DNA of 64,000 nt from contig NZ_AVSV01000022.1 of NCBI RefSeq assembly GCF_000498355.1, forward strand, positions 124,001-188,000, written 5' to 3'. The stretch's first letter is position 1. Each line of letters opens with the position of its first letter. The stretch comes from Clostridium sp. Ade.TY. Its GTDB lineage: Bacteria; Bacillota; Clostridia; Clostridiales; Clostridiaceae. The translations under genes were made by a program, and so were the position numbers. The notes beneath the pieces were generated by a model. That model worked only from the letters and a program-made list of their open reading frames with translations. It did not search any database and was not told where the DNA came from. Below are positions 45,922 through 54,724 of the stretch, piece after piece.

Positions 45922-45950
45922 TTGACTTTTTATGTCACCCTTTATATAAT
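45922..45950 (+). promoter_or_regulatory. Sigma-A promoter of the DUF177-rpmF unit
   Basis: TTGACT at 45922-45927, 17 bases, TATAAT at 45945-45950. Confidence 0.85.
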
Positions 45951-45957
45951 AAATTGT

Positions 45958-46079
45958 GTTTGTTCAGTAAATATTTTAAGCTAAGGGGTGAAAAGGAGCT
46001 TTCGCTCGAGCTATGTCACTTATTTTGGGACATAATGTGTTTTTAAAACATGAGGATTTTTATCCAGAGCATGAAATTT
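45958..46079 (+). promoter_or_regulatory. Long leader with small hairpins before DUF177
   Basis: About 120 bases separate the promoter from the likely start. GAGC-TTTC-GCTC (45996-46007) hides an AGGAG sequence. A second hairpin is ATGTC/GACAT (46013-46033). A 28-codon frame from the ATG at 46013 to 46099 overlaps the DUF177 start. These may control DUF177-rpmF expression, but no known leader class is recognised. Confidence 0.35.
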
Positions 46080-46586
46080 ATGAAATTACAATTTTCTAAT
46101 CTTTTTTCAAGAAAAGAAAGAGAAAAAAATTTTTCTTATGAATTTGATATGAAAAAATTTCACTTTGAAGGAGAAGTAGTAGAGCCAGCATCTAAAGTGT
46201 TAGTTGATGGTACTGTATATTCAAAGGAGAAAGAGATTGTAGTTAAACTACATGTTAAGACAGAGCTTAAGCTTTGTTGTTCAAGGTGTTTAGATACCTT
46301 CATCTATCCAATAGATTTTGAAATAGAAGAAAGGTTTACAAATGTTGACGAATCATTAGATGATGATGTAATATTTGTAAAGGGTGATGAATTAGACATC
46401 ACAGATTTTGTTGAAAGAGAAATAATTTCAACCTTACCAATTAAAAAGCTTTGCAGTAATGAATGCAAAGGCCTTTGCCACAAGTGTGGTAAAAATCTTA
46501 ACATTGATAGTTGTACTTGTGATAATGAGGATGTTGATGTTAGATTAGCAGGTCTTAAGGCACTGCTTGAAAATAAGGAGGTGTAA
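46080..46586 (+). CDS. DUF177 (YceD/YlbN) family protein, 23S rRNA accumulation factor
   Basis: 168 residues from the ATG at 46080. The family acts in 23S rRNA accumulation and is nearly always next to rpmF. MKLQFSNLFSRKEREKNF fits the family start. Four Cys are arranged as CCSRCLD (about 66-72) and CSNECKGLCHKCGKNL near 135, the second a likely metal site with CTCDNED. The start is uncertain: in-frame ATGs also occur at 46050 and 46071, and none has a good ribosome site. rpmF follows by 3 bases. Confidence 0.88.
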   Translation: MKLQFSNLFSRKEREKNFSYEFDMKKFHFEGEVVEPASKVLVDGTVYSKEKEIVVKLHVKTELKLCCSRCLDTFIYPIDFEIEERFTNVDESLDDDVIFVKGDELDITDFVEREIISTLPIKKLCSNECKGLCHKCGKNLNIDSCTCDNEDVDVRLAGLKALLENKEV

Positions 46587-46589
46587 TCA

Positions 46590-46772
46590 ATGGGATGTCC
46601 AGCAAGAAAAACATATAGAGCAAAAAGAGATTCAAGAAGAGCTCAAACTTTCAAAGCGAGCTTACCAGGAATAGTTGAATGCCCACAATGTCATGAAATG
46701 AAACTAGCTCACAGAGTTTGTAAGAGTTGTGGATACTACAAAGGTAAAGAAGTAGCAGCTTCAGAAGAATAA
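46590..46772 (+). CDS. rpmF: 50S ribosomal protein L32
   Basis: 60 residues. [18 protein letters not shown] and the zinc ribbon [20 protein letters not shown] are intact, so this is the zinc-binding form. AAGGAGGTG lies 7 bases before the ATG, inside the end of DUF177. Confidence 0.97.
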   Translation: MGCPARKTYRAKRDSRRAQTFKASLPGIVECPQCHEMKLAHRVCKSCGYYKGKEVAASEE

Positions 46773-46802
46773 AAGAAAGTCTTATGACTTTCTTTTCTTT
46801 AT
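46772..46802 (+). terminator. Intrinsic terminator after rpmF
   Basis: AAAGAAAGTC and GACTTTCTTT with loop TTAT, then a T-rich tail, overlapping the stop codon. Confidence 0.88.
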
Positions 46803-46836
46803 ATATAGAAAAAACAAATAAAAAGGGGTGAGTTAA

Positions 46837-47826
46837 GTGAGAATAGCAATAGATGGAATGGGTGGAGATAATGCACCTAAAGCTGTTGTAGAAGGTGTTA
46901 TAGATGCTTTGAATGAGTATAAGGACATAGAAGTATATATAACTGGACCGGAAGAAAAAATAAATGATGAATTAAAGAAATATTCATATGATTTAGATAG
47001 AATTAAAGTAGTAAACGCTACAGAAGTTATATCTACAAATGAACATCCAGTTATGGCCCTTAGAAGAAAAAAAGATTCTAGTATAGTAAAAGCATTGAAT
47101 TTAGTTAAAGAAGGCACATGTGAAGCCGTTATATCAGGTGGAAGTACTGGGGCTTTCTTAGCAGGATGTACTTTAATTGTTGGTAGAATAAAAGGTGTTG
47201 AAAGACCAGCTTTAGCCCCTATAATGCCAGGAAGAAAAGGTAAGTTTATGATAGTAGATGCAGGTGCTAATGTTGATTGTAAACCTAATTACCTTGTTCA
47301 ATTTGCTAAAATGGGAAAAATATATTATGAAAATGTATTTGATAAGAAAGATCCAACTGTTGGGCTTATAAATATTGGTGAGGAAGCTGAAAAAGGAAAT
47401 GAGTTAACAAAAGAAACTTATAAGCTTTTAAGTAATGAATCACTAAACTTTGTAGGTAATGTTGAACCAAGAGAAATACCAACTGGAGAAGTTGATGTTT
47501 TAGTTTGTGATGGTTTTGTAGGTAATACTGCTCTTAAATTATATGAGGGTGCTGCAATGAATTTACTTGGTATAATAAAAGATACTATAATGGAAGCGTC
47601 TTTTATGCCGAAAATTGGAGCAGCTCTTCTTAAGCCAGTTTTTAAAAAACTTATGATTAAATTTGATTATAAAGAAGTTGGTGGAGCACCTTTTTTAGGA
47701 GTAGATGGAATTTGTATAAAAGCTCATGGGAGTTCTGATGGAAAAGCCTTTAAAAATGCAATAAAGCAAACTAGAATTTTCTATAAAGGTAATGTAATAG
47801 AAAAAATAAAAGAAGAAATAAAATAA
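46837..47826 (+). CDS. plsX: Phosphate acyltransferase PlsX
   Basis: 329 residues. Makes acyl-phosphate from acyl-ACP and phosphate for phospholipid synthesis. [19 protein letters not shown] at 2-20, [41 protein letters not shown] and [16 protein letters not shown] are standard. The GTG start has GGGGTGAG 6 bases upstream. Neither a fapR repressor before it nor fabD/fabG after it is present, unlike Bacillus. Confidence 0.97.
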   Translation: MRIAIDGMGGDNAPKAVVEGVIDALNEYKDIEVYITGPEEKINDELKKYSYDLDRIKVVNATEVISTNEHPVMALRRKKDSSIVKALNLVKEGTCEAVISGGSTGAFLAGCTLIVGRIKGVERPALAPIMPGRKGKFMIVDAGANVDCKPNYLVQFAKMGKIYYENVFDKKDPTVGLINIGEEAEKGNELTKETYKLLSNESLNFVGNVEPREIPTGEVDVLVCDGFVGNTALKLYEGAAMNLLGIIKDTIMEASFMPKIGAALLKPVFKKLMIKFDYKEVGGAPFLGVDGICIKAHGSSDGKAFKNAIKQTRIFYKGNVIEKIKEEIK

Positions 47827-47845
47827 AAATTATTTTGTTAGAATA

Positions 47846-47874
47846 TTGACTGTATATTTAATATATAATATTAT
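47846..47874 (+). promoter_or_regulatory. Promoter of acpP
   Basis: TTGACT at 47846-47851, 17 bases, TATTAT at 47869-47874. This gives acpP its own transcript. Confidence 0.7.
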
Positions 47875-47902
47875 CTAAGGGAAGGATTCAGGAGGTGATA
47901 AT

Positions 47903-48133
47903 ATGTTCGAAAAAATTCAAGAAATAGTATCAGAAAAATTAAGCATAGATAAAGACGAAATAACAATGGAATCATCATTCATTGATGACCTTAATGCAGA
48001 TTCATTAGATATAGTTGAGTTAATAATGGCATTAGAAGATGAATTAGATATGGAAATTCCAGATGAAGACGTTGAGGGATTCAAGACTGTTGGAGATGTT
48101 GTAGAATACGTTAAAAACCATGTTGAAGAATAG
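47903..48133 (+). CDS. acpP: Acyl carrier protein
   Basis: 76 residues, strongly acidic. The phosphopantetheine attachment site is the Ser in [16 protein letters not shown] (about residues 33-48). Four-helix ACP pattern with [29 protein letters not shown] lies 7 bases upstream. A terminator follows. Confidence 0.97.
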   Translation: MFEKIQEIVSEKLSIDKDEITMESSFIDDLNADSLDIVELIMALEDELDMEIPDEDVEGFKTVGDVVEYVKNHVEE

Positions 48134-48134
48134 T

Positions 48135-48164
48135 AAAATCCCGCCTTTATCGCGGGATTTTATA
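48135..48164 (+). terminator. Intrinsic terminator after acpP
   Basis: AAAATCCCGC and GCGGGATTTT, a 10-bp stem with a 7-base loop, right after the stop. Confidence 0.92.
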
Positions 48165-48193
48165 CTTTAAAAAAAGAAAAATATAAGTAGTAT

Positions 48194-48238
48194 AGTTTAT
48201 TCTTGAATTTGTTTAAAGAGCAAACTGAAGAATAAACT
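48194..48238 (+). promoter_or_regulatory. Long hairpin immediately before rnc, possible RNase III autoregulation site
   Basis: AGTTTATTCTT (48194-48204) and AAGAATAAACT (48228-48238) form a perfect 11-bp stem, with an inner GTTT/AAAC stem above an internal loop. It ends 2 bases before the purine-rich ribosome site of rnc and has no T tract. In E. coli, RNase III cleaves a stem in its own 5' leader; this may be an analogue. Confidence 0.55.
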
Positions 48239-48255
48239 TAGAGGAGTGAGGATGT

Positions 48256-48954
48256 ATGAATAAATTAAAGATAAAAGAGTTTGAAGAAACTCTTGGAGTA
48301 AAATTCACCAATCTAAGTTATTTAAAAAAGGCATTAACACATAGTTCTTTTGCTAATCAATACAAAGATACAGAATATAATGAAAGATTAGAGTTTTTAG
48401 GAGATTCAGTTCTTCAATTATGCATAACAGAATATTTATTTAAAAATTATACTGAAAAATCAGAAGGTGAACTTACAAAGATAAGAAGTTTAATCGTTTG
48501 TGAAAATTCACTTTTTGAAGTAGCAAAAAGATTAAAGCTAGGAAATTACATAAGAATGAGTAAGGGTGAAGAGCTTACTGGAGGAAGACAAAGAACATCA
48601 ATACAAGCTGATGCTGTTGAGGCTGTGTTAGCTGCTATATATTTAGATAAGGGATTAGAATTTACAAGAACATTCATTTTAGATGAATTTAAAGACATAA
48701 TAGATAAAGCAATAAACAATGAAATAATATTAGATTTTAAAACTAAATTACAAGAACATTTGCAAAAAAATGGTGAGGTTCAAATAAAATATGACTTAGT
48801 TAAATTTGAAGGACCTCCTCATAGAAGAAAATTCTATACTAGAGTCTTAATAAATGACGAATGTATGGGAGAAGGAGAGGGATACTCTAAAAAGGAAGCA
48901 GAGCAAGCTTCAGCTAAGCAAGCATTAGAAAAAATGGGGGTAATAAATGAGTAA
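48256..48954 (+). CDS. rnc: Ribonuclease III
   Basis: 232 residues. Cleaves double-stranded RNA in rRNA processing and mRNA turnover. The catalytic signature NERLEFLGDSVLQL is at about 40-53 and the second acidic site in ADAVEAVLAAIYLDKG (about 117-132). The C-terminal dsRNA-binding domain covers about 156-228 (DFKTKLQEHLQKNG, GEGEGYSKKEAEQASAKQAL). A stem-loop and GAGGAGTGAGG precede the ATG. It overlaps the next gene by 8 bases. Confidence 0.97.
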   Translation: MNKLKIKEFEETLGVKFTNLSYLKKALTHSSFANQYKDTEYNERLEFLGDSVLQLCITEYLFKNYTEKSEGELTKIRSLIVCENSLFEVAKRLKLGNYIRMSKGEELTGGRQRTSIQADAVEAVLAAIYLDKGLEFTRTFILDEFKDIIDKAINNEIILDFKTKLQEHLQKNGEVQIKYDLVKFEGPPHRRKFYTRVLINDECMGEGEGYSKKEAEQASAKQALEKMGVINE

Positions 48955-49969
48955 AAATTATTATATTATACCTGTTTTTGTTCCTCATGAGGGTTGTCCT
49001 CATAACTGTGTATTTTGTAATCAAGATAGAATAACAGGAGTAAAGGATAAAGTTGACGGAACAAAGGTTAAGGAGATTATAGAAGAATATTATTCTACTA
49101 TAGAAAATAAAGATGCTACTATAGAAGTATCGTTCTTTGGTGGTACTTTTACAGCAATAAAGGAAGAAAAACAAAGAGAATTGTTGGCGGTTGCTAAAAA
49201 ATATAAGGATTTAGGTATAGTTAAGAAAATAAGAATGTCAACTAGACCAGATTATATAAATGATTATATATTAACATATTTAAAAGAATATGATGTTGAT
49301 ATAATTGAATTAGGAGTACAATCATTAGATAATGATGTTTTAATAGCAGCTGGTAGAGGACATACATCAGAAGATGTAATAAATGCATCTAAACTTATAA
49401 AGAAATATGGTATAACTCTAGGGCATCAATTAATGCCTGGATTACCTAAATCAAATAGGGAAAAGGATATAGAAAGTGCTAGATTATCTATAAAACTTAA
49501 GCCTAAAATAGTAAGGATATATCCATCTTTAGTAATTAAGGACACTCCTATGGAAATTATGTATAATAGAGGAGAGTACACTCCTTATACATTAGATATG
49601 GCAGTTGATGTTAGTAAAGAAATTTATAGTATGTATAAAAAAGAAAATATAAATGTTGTAAGAATAGGACTTCAGCCTACAGATACGATAAATGAAGGTG
49701 GAGATATTATAGATGGACCATTTCATCCTGCATTTAGAGAACTTGTGGAGAGTAGTTTACTTATAGATAAAATAAAAAAAGAAATTACAAGTAATAAGTT
49801 TGAAATTTTAATAAATAATAGAGATGTTAGTAAACTGTATGCTAAAAAGAAATACTATTTTAATAAGTTAAAAGATGAAGGCTATAATATTACTGTTAAT
49901 ATAACTAATAAAGTTGAAAAAGGAAATGTTTTAATTAGAAATATAATAGAAAAAAATATAGAAATTTAA
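48947..49969 (+). CDS. Radical SAM protein of the Elp3-like class, function unknown
   Basis: 340 residues. FVPHEGCPHNCVFCNQDRITG (about 11-31) carries the C-x3-C-x2-C cluster motif. EVSFFGGTFTAI is the SAM-binding segment, and RMSTRPDYINDYIL, IELGVQSLDNDVLIAAGRGH and GHQLMPGLPKS match the Elp3/HemN-like radical SAM family. The acetyltransferase domain of true Elp3 is missing; the last ~80 residues are a small unassigned domain. Conserved between rnc and smc in Clostridia. The substrate is unknown, perhaps tRNA. Confidence 0.85.
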   Translation: MSKNYYIIPVFVPHEGCPHNCVFCNQDRITGVKDKVDGTKVKEIIEEYYSTIENKDATIEVSFFGGTFTAIKEEKQRELLAVAKKYKDLGIVKKIRMSTRPDYINDYILTYLKEYDVDIIELGVQSLDNDVLIAAGRGHTSEDVINASKLIKKYGITLGHQLMPGLPKSNREKDIESARLSIKLKPKIVRIYPSLVIKDTPMEIMYNRGEYTPYTLDMAVDVSKEIYSMYKKENINVVRIGLQPTDTINEGGDIIDGPFHPAFRELVESSLLIDKIKKEITSNKFEILINNRDVSKLYAKKKYYFNKLKDEGYNITVNITNKVEKGNVLIRNIIEKNIEI

Positions 49970-49971
49970 AT

Positions 49972-50000
49972 AAAACGAGGGTTTTGCTCTCGTTTTGTTT
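49972..50000 (+). terminator. Intrinsic terminator after the radical SAM gene
   Basis: AAAACGAG and CTCGTTTT form the stem around GGGTTTTGCT, followed by GTTTAAAT. It lies right after the stop. Confidence 0.8.
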
Positions 50001-50031
50001 AAATATAATTAAACTATTTAGAGGTGATAGA

Positions 50032-50124
50032 ATGAGAAAAAAAACTAGAGAAAAAATGCAAATAGCCCTTGCAGTTTTTTTAGTTTTGGTATTTTTAATA
50101 TCCTTAATACCAATATTTATATAA
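50032..50124 (+). CDS. Small single-span membrane peptide (30 codons)
   Basis: The peptide begins MRKKTREKMQIALAV with a basic N-terminus and continues as one hydrophobic segment (FLVLVFLISLIPIFI) to its end, the pattern of an N-in single-span membrane peptide. GAGGTGAT lies 5 bases before the ATG, a good ribosome site. It follows a terminator and ends 13 bases before smc, so it probably leads the smc-ftsY transcript. It may belong to the short DUF4044-type peptides, but I cannot confirm that. The function is unknown. Confidence 0.7.
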   Translation: MRKKTREKMQIALAVFLVLVFLISLIPIFI

Positions 50125-50137
50125 AGGAGTGGGATTT

Positions 50138-53100
50138 GTGTTTTTAAAATCTTTAGAATTAAGAGGATTTAAATCTTTTGCTGATAAAACAGAGTTAAAG
50201 TTTAAAGAGGGAGTTACAGCTGTAGTAGGTCCAAATGGTAGTGGAAAAAGTAATATATCAGATGCTGTTAGATGGGTTCTTGGTGAGCAAAGTGTCAAGA
50301 CTTTAAGAGGCGGAAAGATGGAAGATGTAATTTTCTCTGGAACACAATATAGAAAACCGGTTGGACTTGCACAAGTTTCTCTTACTTTAGATAATTCAGA
50401 TGAAGTTTTACCAATTGATTATAGTGAAGTAACTGTAACAAGAAGAATATTTAGATCAGGTGAAACTGAATATTTATTAAATAATAATAAATGTAGACTA
50501 AAGGATATAAACAGTCTATTTATGGATACTGGTATAGGTAAGGAAGGGTACTCGCTTATAGGACAAGGTAAAATAGAAGCCATTTTAAGTGGAAGACCAG
50601 AAGATAGAAGAAATTTATTAGAAGAAGCATCGGGGATTGTTAAATATAAATTTAGAAAAAATGAGGCTGAAAAAAAGCTTTCTAATACGGAAGAAAATTT
50701 AGTTAGAATAAGAGATATAATTTCTACATATGAAGAGAGATTAGAGCCTTTAAGAATAGAGAGAGAAAAAGCTTTAAAATTTAAAGACTTATCAGATGAT
50801 TTAAAGGAAAAGGAAGTTTCTTTAATAGTAAGTAATATTAAAGTTATTGAAAAAGAAATTCAAGAGTTTAATAAAGAATTATATGATAAGAAAAATGAAT
50901 TAAATTTAAAAAAGGAAGATTTAAATTTAAAGAAAGAAAAATTAAAAGAAATAGAAAAGAACTTAGAGGCTTTAGAGAGAAAAAGTACAGATGAAAAATT
51001 AGAATACTTTAGTAAAAAAGAAGACGTAACAAAGGCAAATAGTGATATAGAATTATATAATGAGAGAATTAATAATTTAAATAAAACTATTGAAAAAAAT
51101 AAGTTTGAAGAATATGGTTTGAAAAATAAAATTGTAGATATAAAAAAAGAAAAAGAACTTTTAAAAAAGGAACTTTCTGAAAAAAAAGAAGAAGAAAAAA
51201 TAAAGTCATTAGAAGTTGAAAGTTTAGAAAATGATATTAAAACTATATCTTCTAAAATAAAAGAAATAGAATTTGAAATTAATACTTTGAAAAAAAGCGA
51301 ATTGGACTTATTAAAAAATAATTCTGCAATAAATAATAAGATAACTGAAATAAAAGGTGAAATAAAAGCTAAAGAAGAAAGAAAATTTAAAATAAATGAA
51401 GAAGTTAATAGTATAGATAATAATTTAGGGATTAATAGAGCATCAATTAATGGAGTAACATTAAAAATCCAATCACAAGAAAAAGAGTATGAAATATTAA
51501 GTAATAAATTAATAGAGAATAAACATAATTTATCAAAAATAAATGGATTAATTACAAACAAAGAAAAAGAATCAAGAGTTTTAAGTATTTCATTGAGTAA
51601 ATATGAAGCTAATAAATCTATGCTTGAAGATTTAGAAAATGGTTATGAAGGTTATAATAGATCACTAAAAAACCTTATGGATAGAGTTGATAAGAAATTA
51701 ACTCCTCATACTGAAGGTATAAGAGTACTTGGAGAAGTATTTACTGTACCAAAAGGATATGAAGTTTCTATAGAAACGGCTCTTGGAGCTTCAATATCTA
51801 ATGTTATTACAGAGACAGAAAAAGTAGCTAAAGATCTTATAAATTATTTGAAAATTAATAAGTTGGGTAGAATAACTTTTTTACCACTTAACATAATAAA
51901 TGGTAGTAAATTAGATGTTAACGATAAAGTTAAAAATATAGATGGATATTTAGGTATTGCTTCAGATATAGTAAAGTTTGATAATAAGTATTTAAAAATA
52001 ATAAATTATTCTCTTGGAAGAACAATAATAGCTAAAAATATGGATAGTGCTTTTAATATTGCTAAAATAACAAACTATAAGTATAGAGTTGTTACTTTAG
52101 AAGGCGAAATATTAAATGCTGGTGGAGCATTAACAGGTGGTAGTATAAAGGGAAAGACTGCTAACATATTAAGTAGAAAAAGAGAGATAGAAGAAATACA
52201 AGAAAAAATAAAAGAAACTAAATCTAAGTTAGATGAAACTTCAGATTATATAAAAGAAATGATTAAAAAGAGAAAAAACATAGATGAAGAAGTTTTGAAT
52301 TTAACAGATAATATGCATGCTATAAAAATAGAACTTGCAACAAATAAAAATGAGATTATGAATTTAGAAAACCAAATTAAAAAGTTAAATTATAGTACCT
52401 TAAAGATTAAAGATGAAAAAGATTTAATAGAGAAAGATTTAGTTGATTTTAAACTTAAGTTAGATGAATTAAGTAGTAAGTTAATAAGCTTGGCAAGTGA
52501 AAATGATTTTAATAAAGAAAAAGAATTAAAATTAGAGGAAACATTAAATAATAAAAAGATATATTTAAATAATCTTAATAGCAAACTTACAGAAGTAAAA
52601 ATAAGCATTGCATCAATAAATGAACTTATTTCATCAAAAATTACTGATATATTAAGAAAAGATTCAGAACTTAAAGAGATTGATTCAAAAATTGAAGAAA
52701 TTAAAAAAGAAAATTCAGAGTGTGTATTAAATATTTCAAATAGTAAAGAAAAAATAGAGTATAATATAGAATTAATAAACAGAAACAATAAAAGAATTGA
52801 AACTTTAGAAGAAATTTTTAAAGAAAATGATTTAAAAAAAGGTATGCTTAAAGAGGAATTTAGCAAAATAGATAGTTTAATAACTGAAATTAGAGATATT
52901 TTGACTAAAGAAGAAGGCGAACTTAATAAAAGAGAAATACTTAAGGCTAAAAGTGAAATGGAAATTGAAAATCACTATAAGAAGCTTAATGAGGAAATGG
53001 ATTTAACATATGAAGAAGCTAAGGAAATAGCTAAGCCTATAAATGATTTACAAAGCTTTAAAGATGTAATAAACTCTATAAAAAGAAAAATTTCTTCACT

Positions 53101-53695
53101 TGGTATTGTAAATCTTGGAGCTATAGCTGAATATGAAGAAGTAAGTGAAAAGTATGAATTTATGTCATCACAAGAGGAGGATCTTGAAAAAGCTAAAGAA
53201 GAACTTATTTCAGTTATTGAAGAAATGACAGATAAAATGAGAGTTTTATTTAAAGAGAATTTTAAAATATTAAATAAAAACTTTAATGAGACTTTTAAAG
53301 AATTATTTAAAGGCGGAGATGCTGAGCTTATATTAGGTGAAGGTGATGAACTTACTGCTAATATAGATATAAACGTTATGCCACCTGGCAAAAAGCTTCA
53401 AAATATAAATTTAATGTCTGGTGGAGAAAAAGTGCTTTCTGCAATAGCTTTACTTTTTGGTATACTTAAAATGAAACCAACACCATTTTGTATATTAGAT
53501 GAAATTGAAGCTGCCTTAGATGATGCAAATGTCTATAGATATGCAGAGTTTTTAAAGAGATTCTCAGAAAAAGATATACAATTTATAGTAATAACACATA
53601 GAAAAGGTACTATGGAAGTAAGTGATATAATGTATGGTGTTACTATGGAGGAAAAAGGAGTATCTAAAGTATTATCAGTTGATTTAAATAAATAG
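50138..53695 (+). CDS. smc: Chromosome segregation ATPase SMC
   Basis: 1185 residues. Structural maintenance of chromosomes protein, condensin core. N-terminal head MFLKSLELRGFKSFADKTEL with Walker A GPNGSGKSNISDAVRW (about 32-47). Long coiled coils flank a hinge at about 515-670 (GIRVLGEVFTVPKGYEVSIE to NAGGALTGGSIKGK). The C-terminal head has signature NLMSGGEKVLSAIALLFG and Walker B FCILDEIEAALDDANV. The GTG at 50138 is chosen because AAGGAG lies 8 bases upstream and the product then matches the family start. Confidence 0.97.
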   Translation: MFLKSLELRGFKSFADKTELKFKEGVTAVVGPNGSGKSNISDAVRWVLGEQSVKTLRGGKMEDVIFSGTQYRKPVGLAQVSLTLDNSDEVLPIDYSEVTVTRRIFRSGETEYLLNNNKCRLKDINSLFMDTGIGKEGYSLIGQGKIEAILSGRPEDRRNLLEEASGIVKYKFRKNEAEKKLSNTEENLVRIRDIISTYEERLEPLRIEREKALKFKDLSDDLKEKEVSLIVSNIKVIEKEIQEFNKELYDKKNELNLKKEDLNLKKEKLKEIEKNLEALERKSTDEKLEYFSKKEDVTKANSDIELYNERINNLNKTIEKNKFEEYGLKNKIVDIKKEKELLKKELSEKKEEEKIKSLEVESLENDIKTISSKIKEIEFEINTLKKSELDLLKNNSAINNKITEIKGEIKAKEERKFKINEEVNSIDNNLGINRASINGVTLKIQSQEKEYEILSNKLIENKHNLSKINGLITNKEKESRVLSISLSKYEANKSMLEDLENGYEGYNRSLKNLMDRVDKKLTPHTEGIRVLGEVFTVPKGYEVSIETALGASISNVITETEKVAKDLINYLKINKLGRITFLPLNIINGSKLDVNDKVKNIDGYLGIASDIVKFDNKYLKIINYSLGRTIIAKNMDSAFNIAKITNYKYRVVTLEGEILNAGGALTGGSIKGKTANILSRKREIEEIQEKIKETKSKLDETSDYIKEMIKKRKNIDEEVLNLTDNMHAIKIELATNKNEIMNLENQIKKLNYSTLKIKDEKDLIEKDLVDFKLKLDELSSKLISLASENDFNKEKELKLEETLNNKKIYLNNLNSKLTEVKISIASINELISSKITDILRKDSELKEIDSKIEEIKKENSECVLNISNSKEKIEYNIELINRNNKRIETLEEIFKENDLKKGMLKEEFSKIDSLITEIRDILTKEEGELNKREILKAKSEMEIENHYKKLNEEMDLTYEEAKEIAKPINDLQSFKDVINSIKRKISSLGIVNLGAIAEYEEVSEKYEFMSSQEEDLEKAKEELISVIEEMTDKMRVLFKENFKILNKNFNETFKELFKGGDAELILGEGDELTANIDINVMPPGKKLQNINLMSGGEKVLSAIALLFGILKMKPTPFCILDEIEAALDDANVYRYAEFLKRFSEKDIQFIVITHRKGTMEVSDIMYGVTMEEKGVSKVLSVDLNK

Positions 53696-53714
53696 TTATT
53701 ATGGAGGTAAAGTA

Positions 53715-54632
53715 ATGTTTGGAAAATTATTTGATAAACTAAAAAGTGGATTAACAAAAACAAGAGATGGGCTACAAGATAAAATAAATGAGGCCTTAAA
53801 CTTAGCTGTAACTATAGATGATGATCTATATGAAGAATTAGAAGAGATTTTAATAATATCAGATATAGGTATGGATACAACTGTAGAAATTATTGATAGA
53901 TTAAAGGTTAAAATAAGAAAAGAAAAAATAAATGATCCTCAAATGGTAAAACCAGCTTTGAAAGAAGTAATAACTGATATGTTGCTTGAAGGAAGCGATG
54001 AAGATGAATCAAATGATTCAAAAGGAAAAGAAGTTTTATTAGTTATTGGAGTAAATGGTGTTGGTAAGACAACATCTATAGGAAAACTTGCAGCTAAAAA
54101 TAAAGCGGATGGTAAAAAGGTACTATTAGCTGCAGCAGATACTTTTAGAGCTGCTGCAATAGATCAATTAGAAGTTTGGAGTGAAAGAGCTTCAGTTGAT
54201 ATAGTTAAACAAAGTGAAGGATCAGATCCGGCAGCTGTTGTATTTGATGCAGTTCAAGCTGCAAAAGCTAGAAATGTTGACCTTTTAATATGTGATACAG
54301 CTGGTAGACTTCATAATAAAAAGAACCTTATGAATGAATTATCAAAAATAAATAGAATAATTGATAGAGAGTATAGTGAAGCTAAAAAGCAAACATTATT
54401 AGTATTAGATGGTACAACTGGACAAAATGCTGTTATACAAGCTAAACAATTCATGGAAGCTTGTCCTATAGATGGGATAATATTAACTAAATTAGATGGT
54501 ACAGCAAAAGGTGGAGTAGTTATATCTATAAAACAAACTCTTGATATTCCAGTTAAATATATAGGTGTTGGGGAAGGTATAGATGACCTTCAAAAATTTG
54601 ATGCAAAAAGCTTTGCTGAAGCATTATTTTAA
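53715..54632 (+). CDS. ftsY: Signal recognition particle receptor FtsY
   Basis: 305 residues. NG-domain GTPase that docks SRP-ribosome complexes on the membrane. N domain 1-85; G domain with GVNGVGKTTSIGKLA (about 111-125), AADTFRAAAIDQLEVW, DTAGRLHNKKNLMNEL, TKLDGTAKGG and the GVGEGIDDLQKFD closing loop. The acidic A domain of E. coli FtsY is absent, as usual in Bacillota. GGAGG precedes the ATG, 20 bases after smc. Confidence 0.97.
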   Translation: MFGKLFDKLKSGLTKTRDGLQDKINEALNLAVTIDDDLYEELEEILIISDIGMDTTVEIIDRLKVKIRKEKINDPQMVKPALKEVITDMLLEGSDEDESNDSKGKEVLLVIGVNGVGKTTSIGKLAAKNKADGKKVLLAAADTFRAAAIDQLEVWSERASVDIVKQSEGSDPAAVVFDAVQAAKARNVDLLICDTAGRLHNKKNLMNELSKINRIIDREYSEAKKQTLLVLDGTTGQNAVIQAKQFMEACPIDGIILTKLDGTAKGGVVISIKQTLDIPVKYIGVGEGIDDLQKFDAKSFAEALF

Positions 54633-54652
54633 GAAATAAAAAAATTTTTTAT

Positions 54653-54700
54653 AGGTGTTAAGTAAAAATACTTGACACCTGTAAATTTATTTGGTATCAT
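54653..54700 (+). promoter_or_regulatory. Promoter of ylxM-ffh overlapping an inverted repeat
   Basis: TTGACA at 54672-54677, 17 bases, TATCAT at 54695-54700. The -35 box lies in the right arm of an 11-bp inverted repeat, AGGTGT..AAGT (54653-54663) with ACTT..ACACCT (54670-54680). The repeat may be a weak ftsY terminator or an operator. Confidence 0.55.
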
Positions 54701-54724
54701 CTCTTTTGTGGTAAGGTGATTATT

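Noticed and set aside
50860-53391. Several long - strand open frames inside smc
   Set aside because: They are rich in Leu, Ser and Phe as expected for antisense of AT-rich coiled-coil codons, have no ribosome sites and match nothing; smc is clearly coding.
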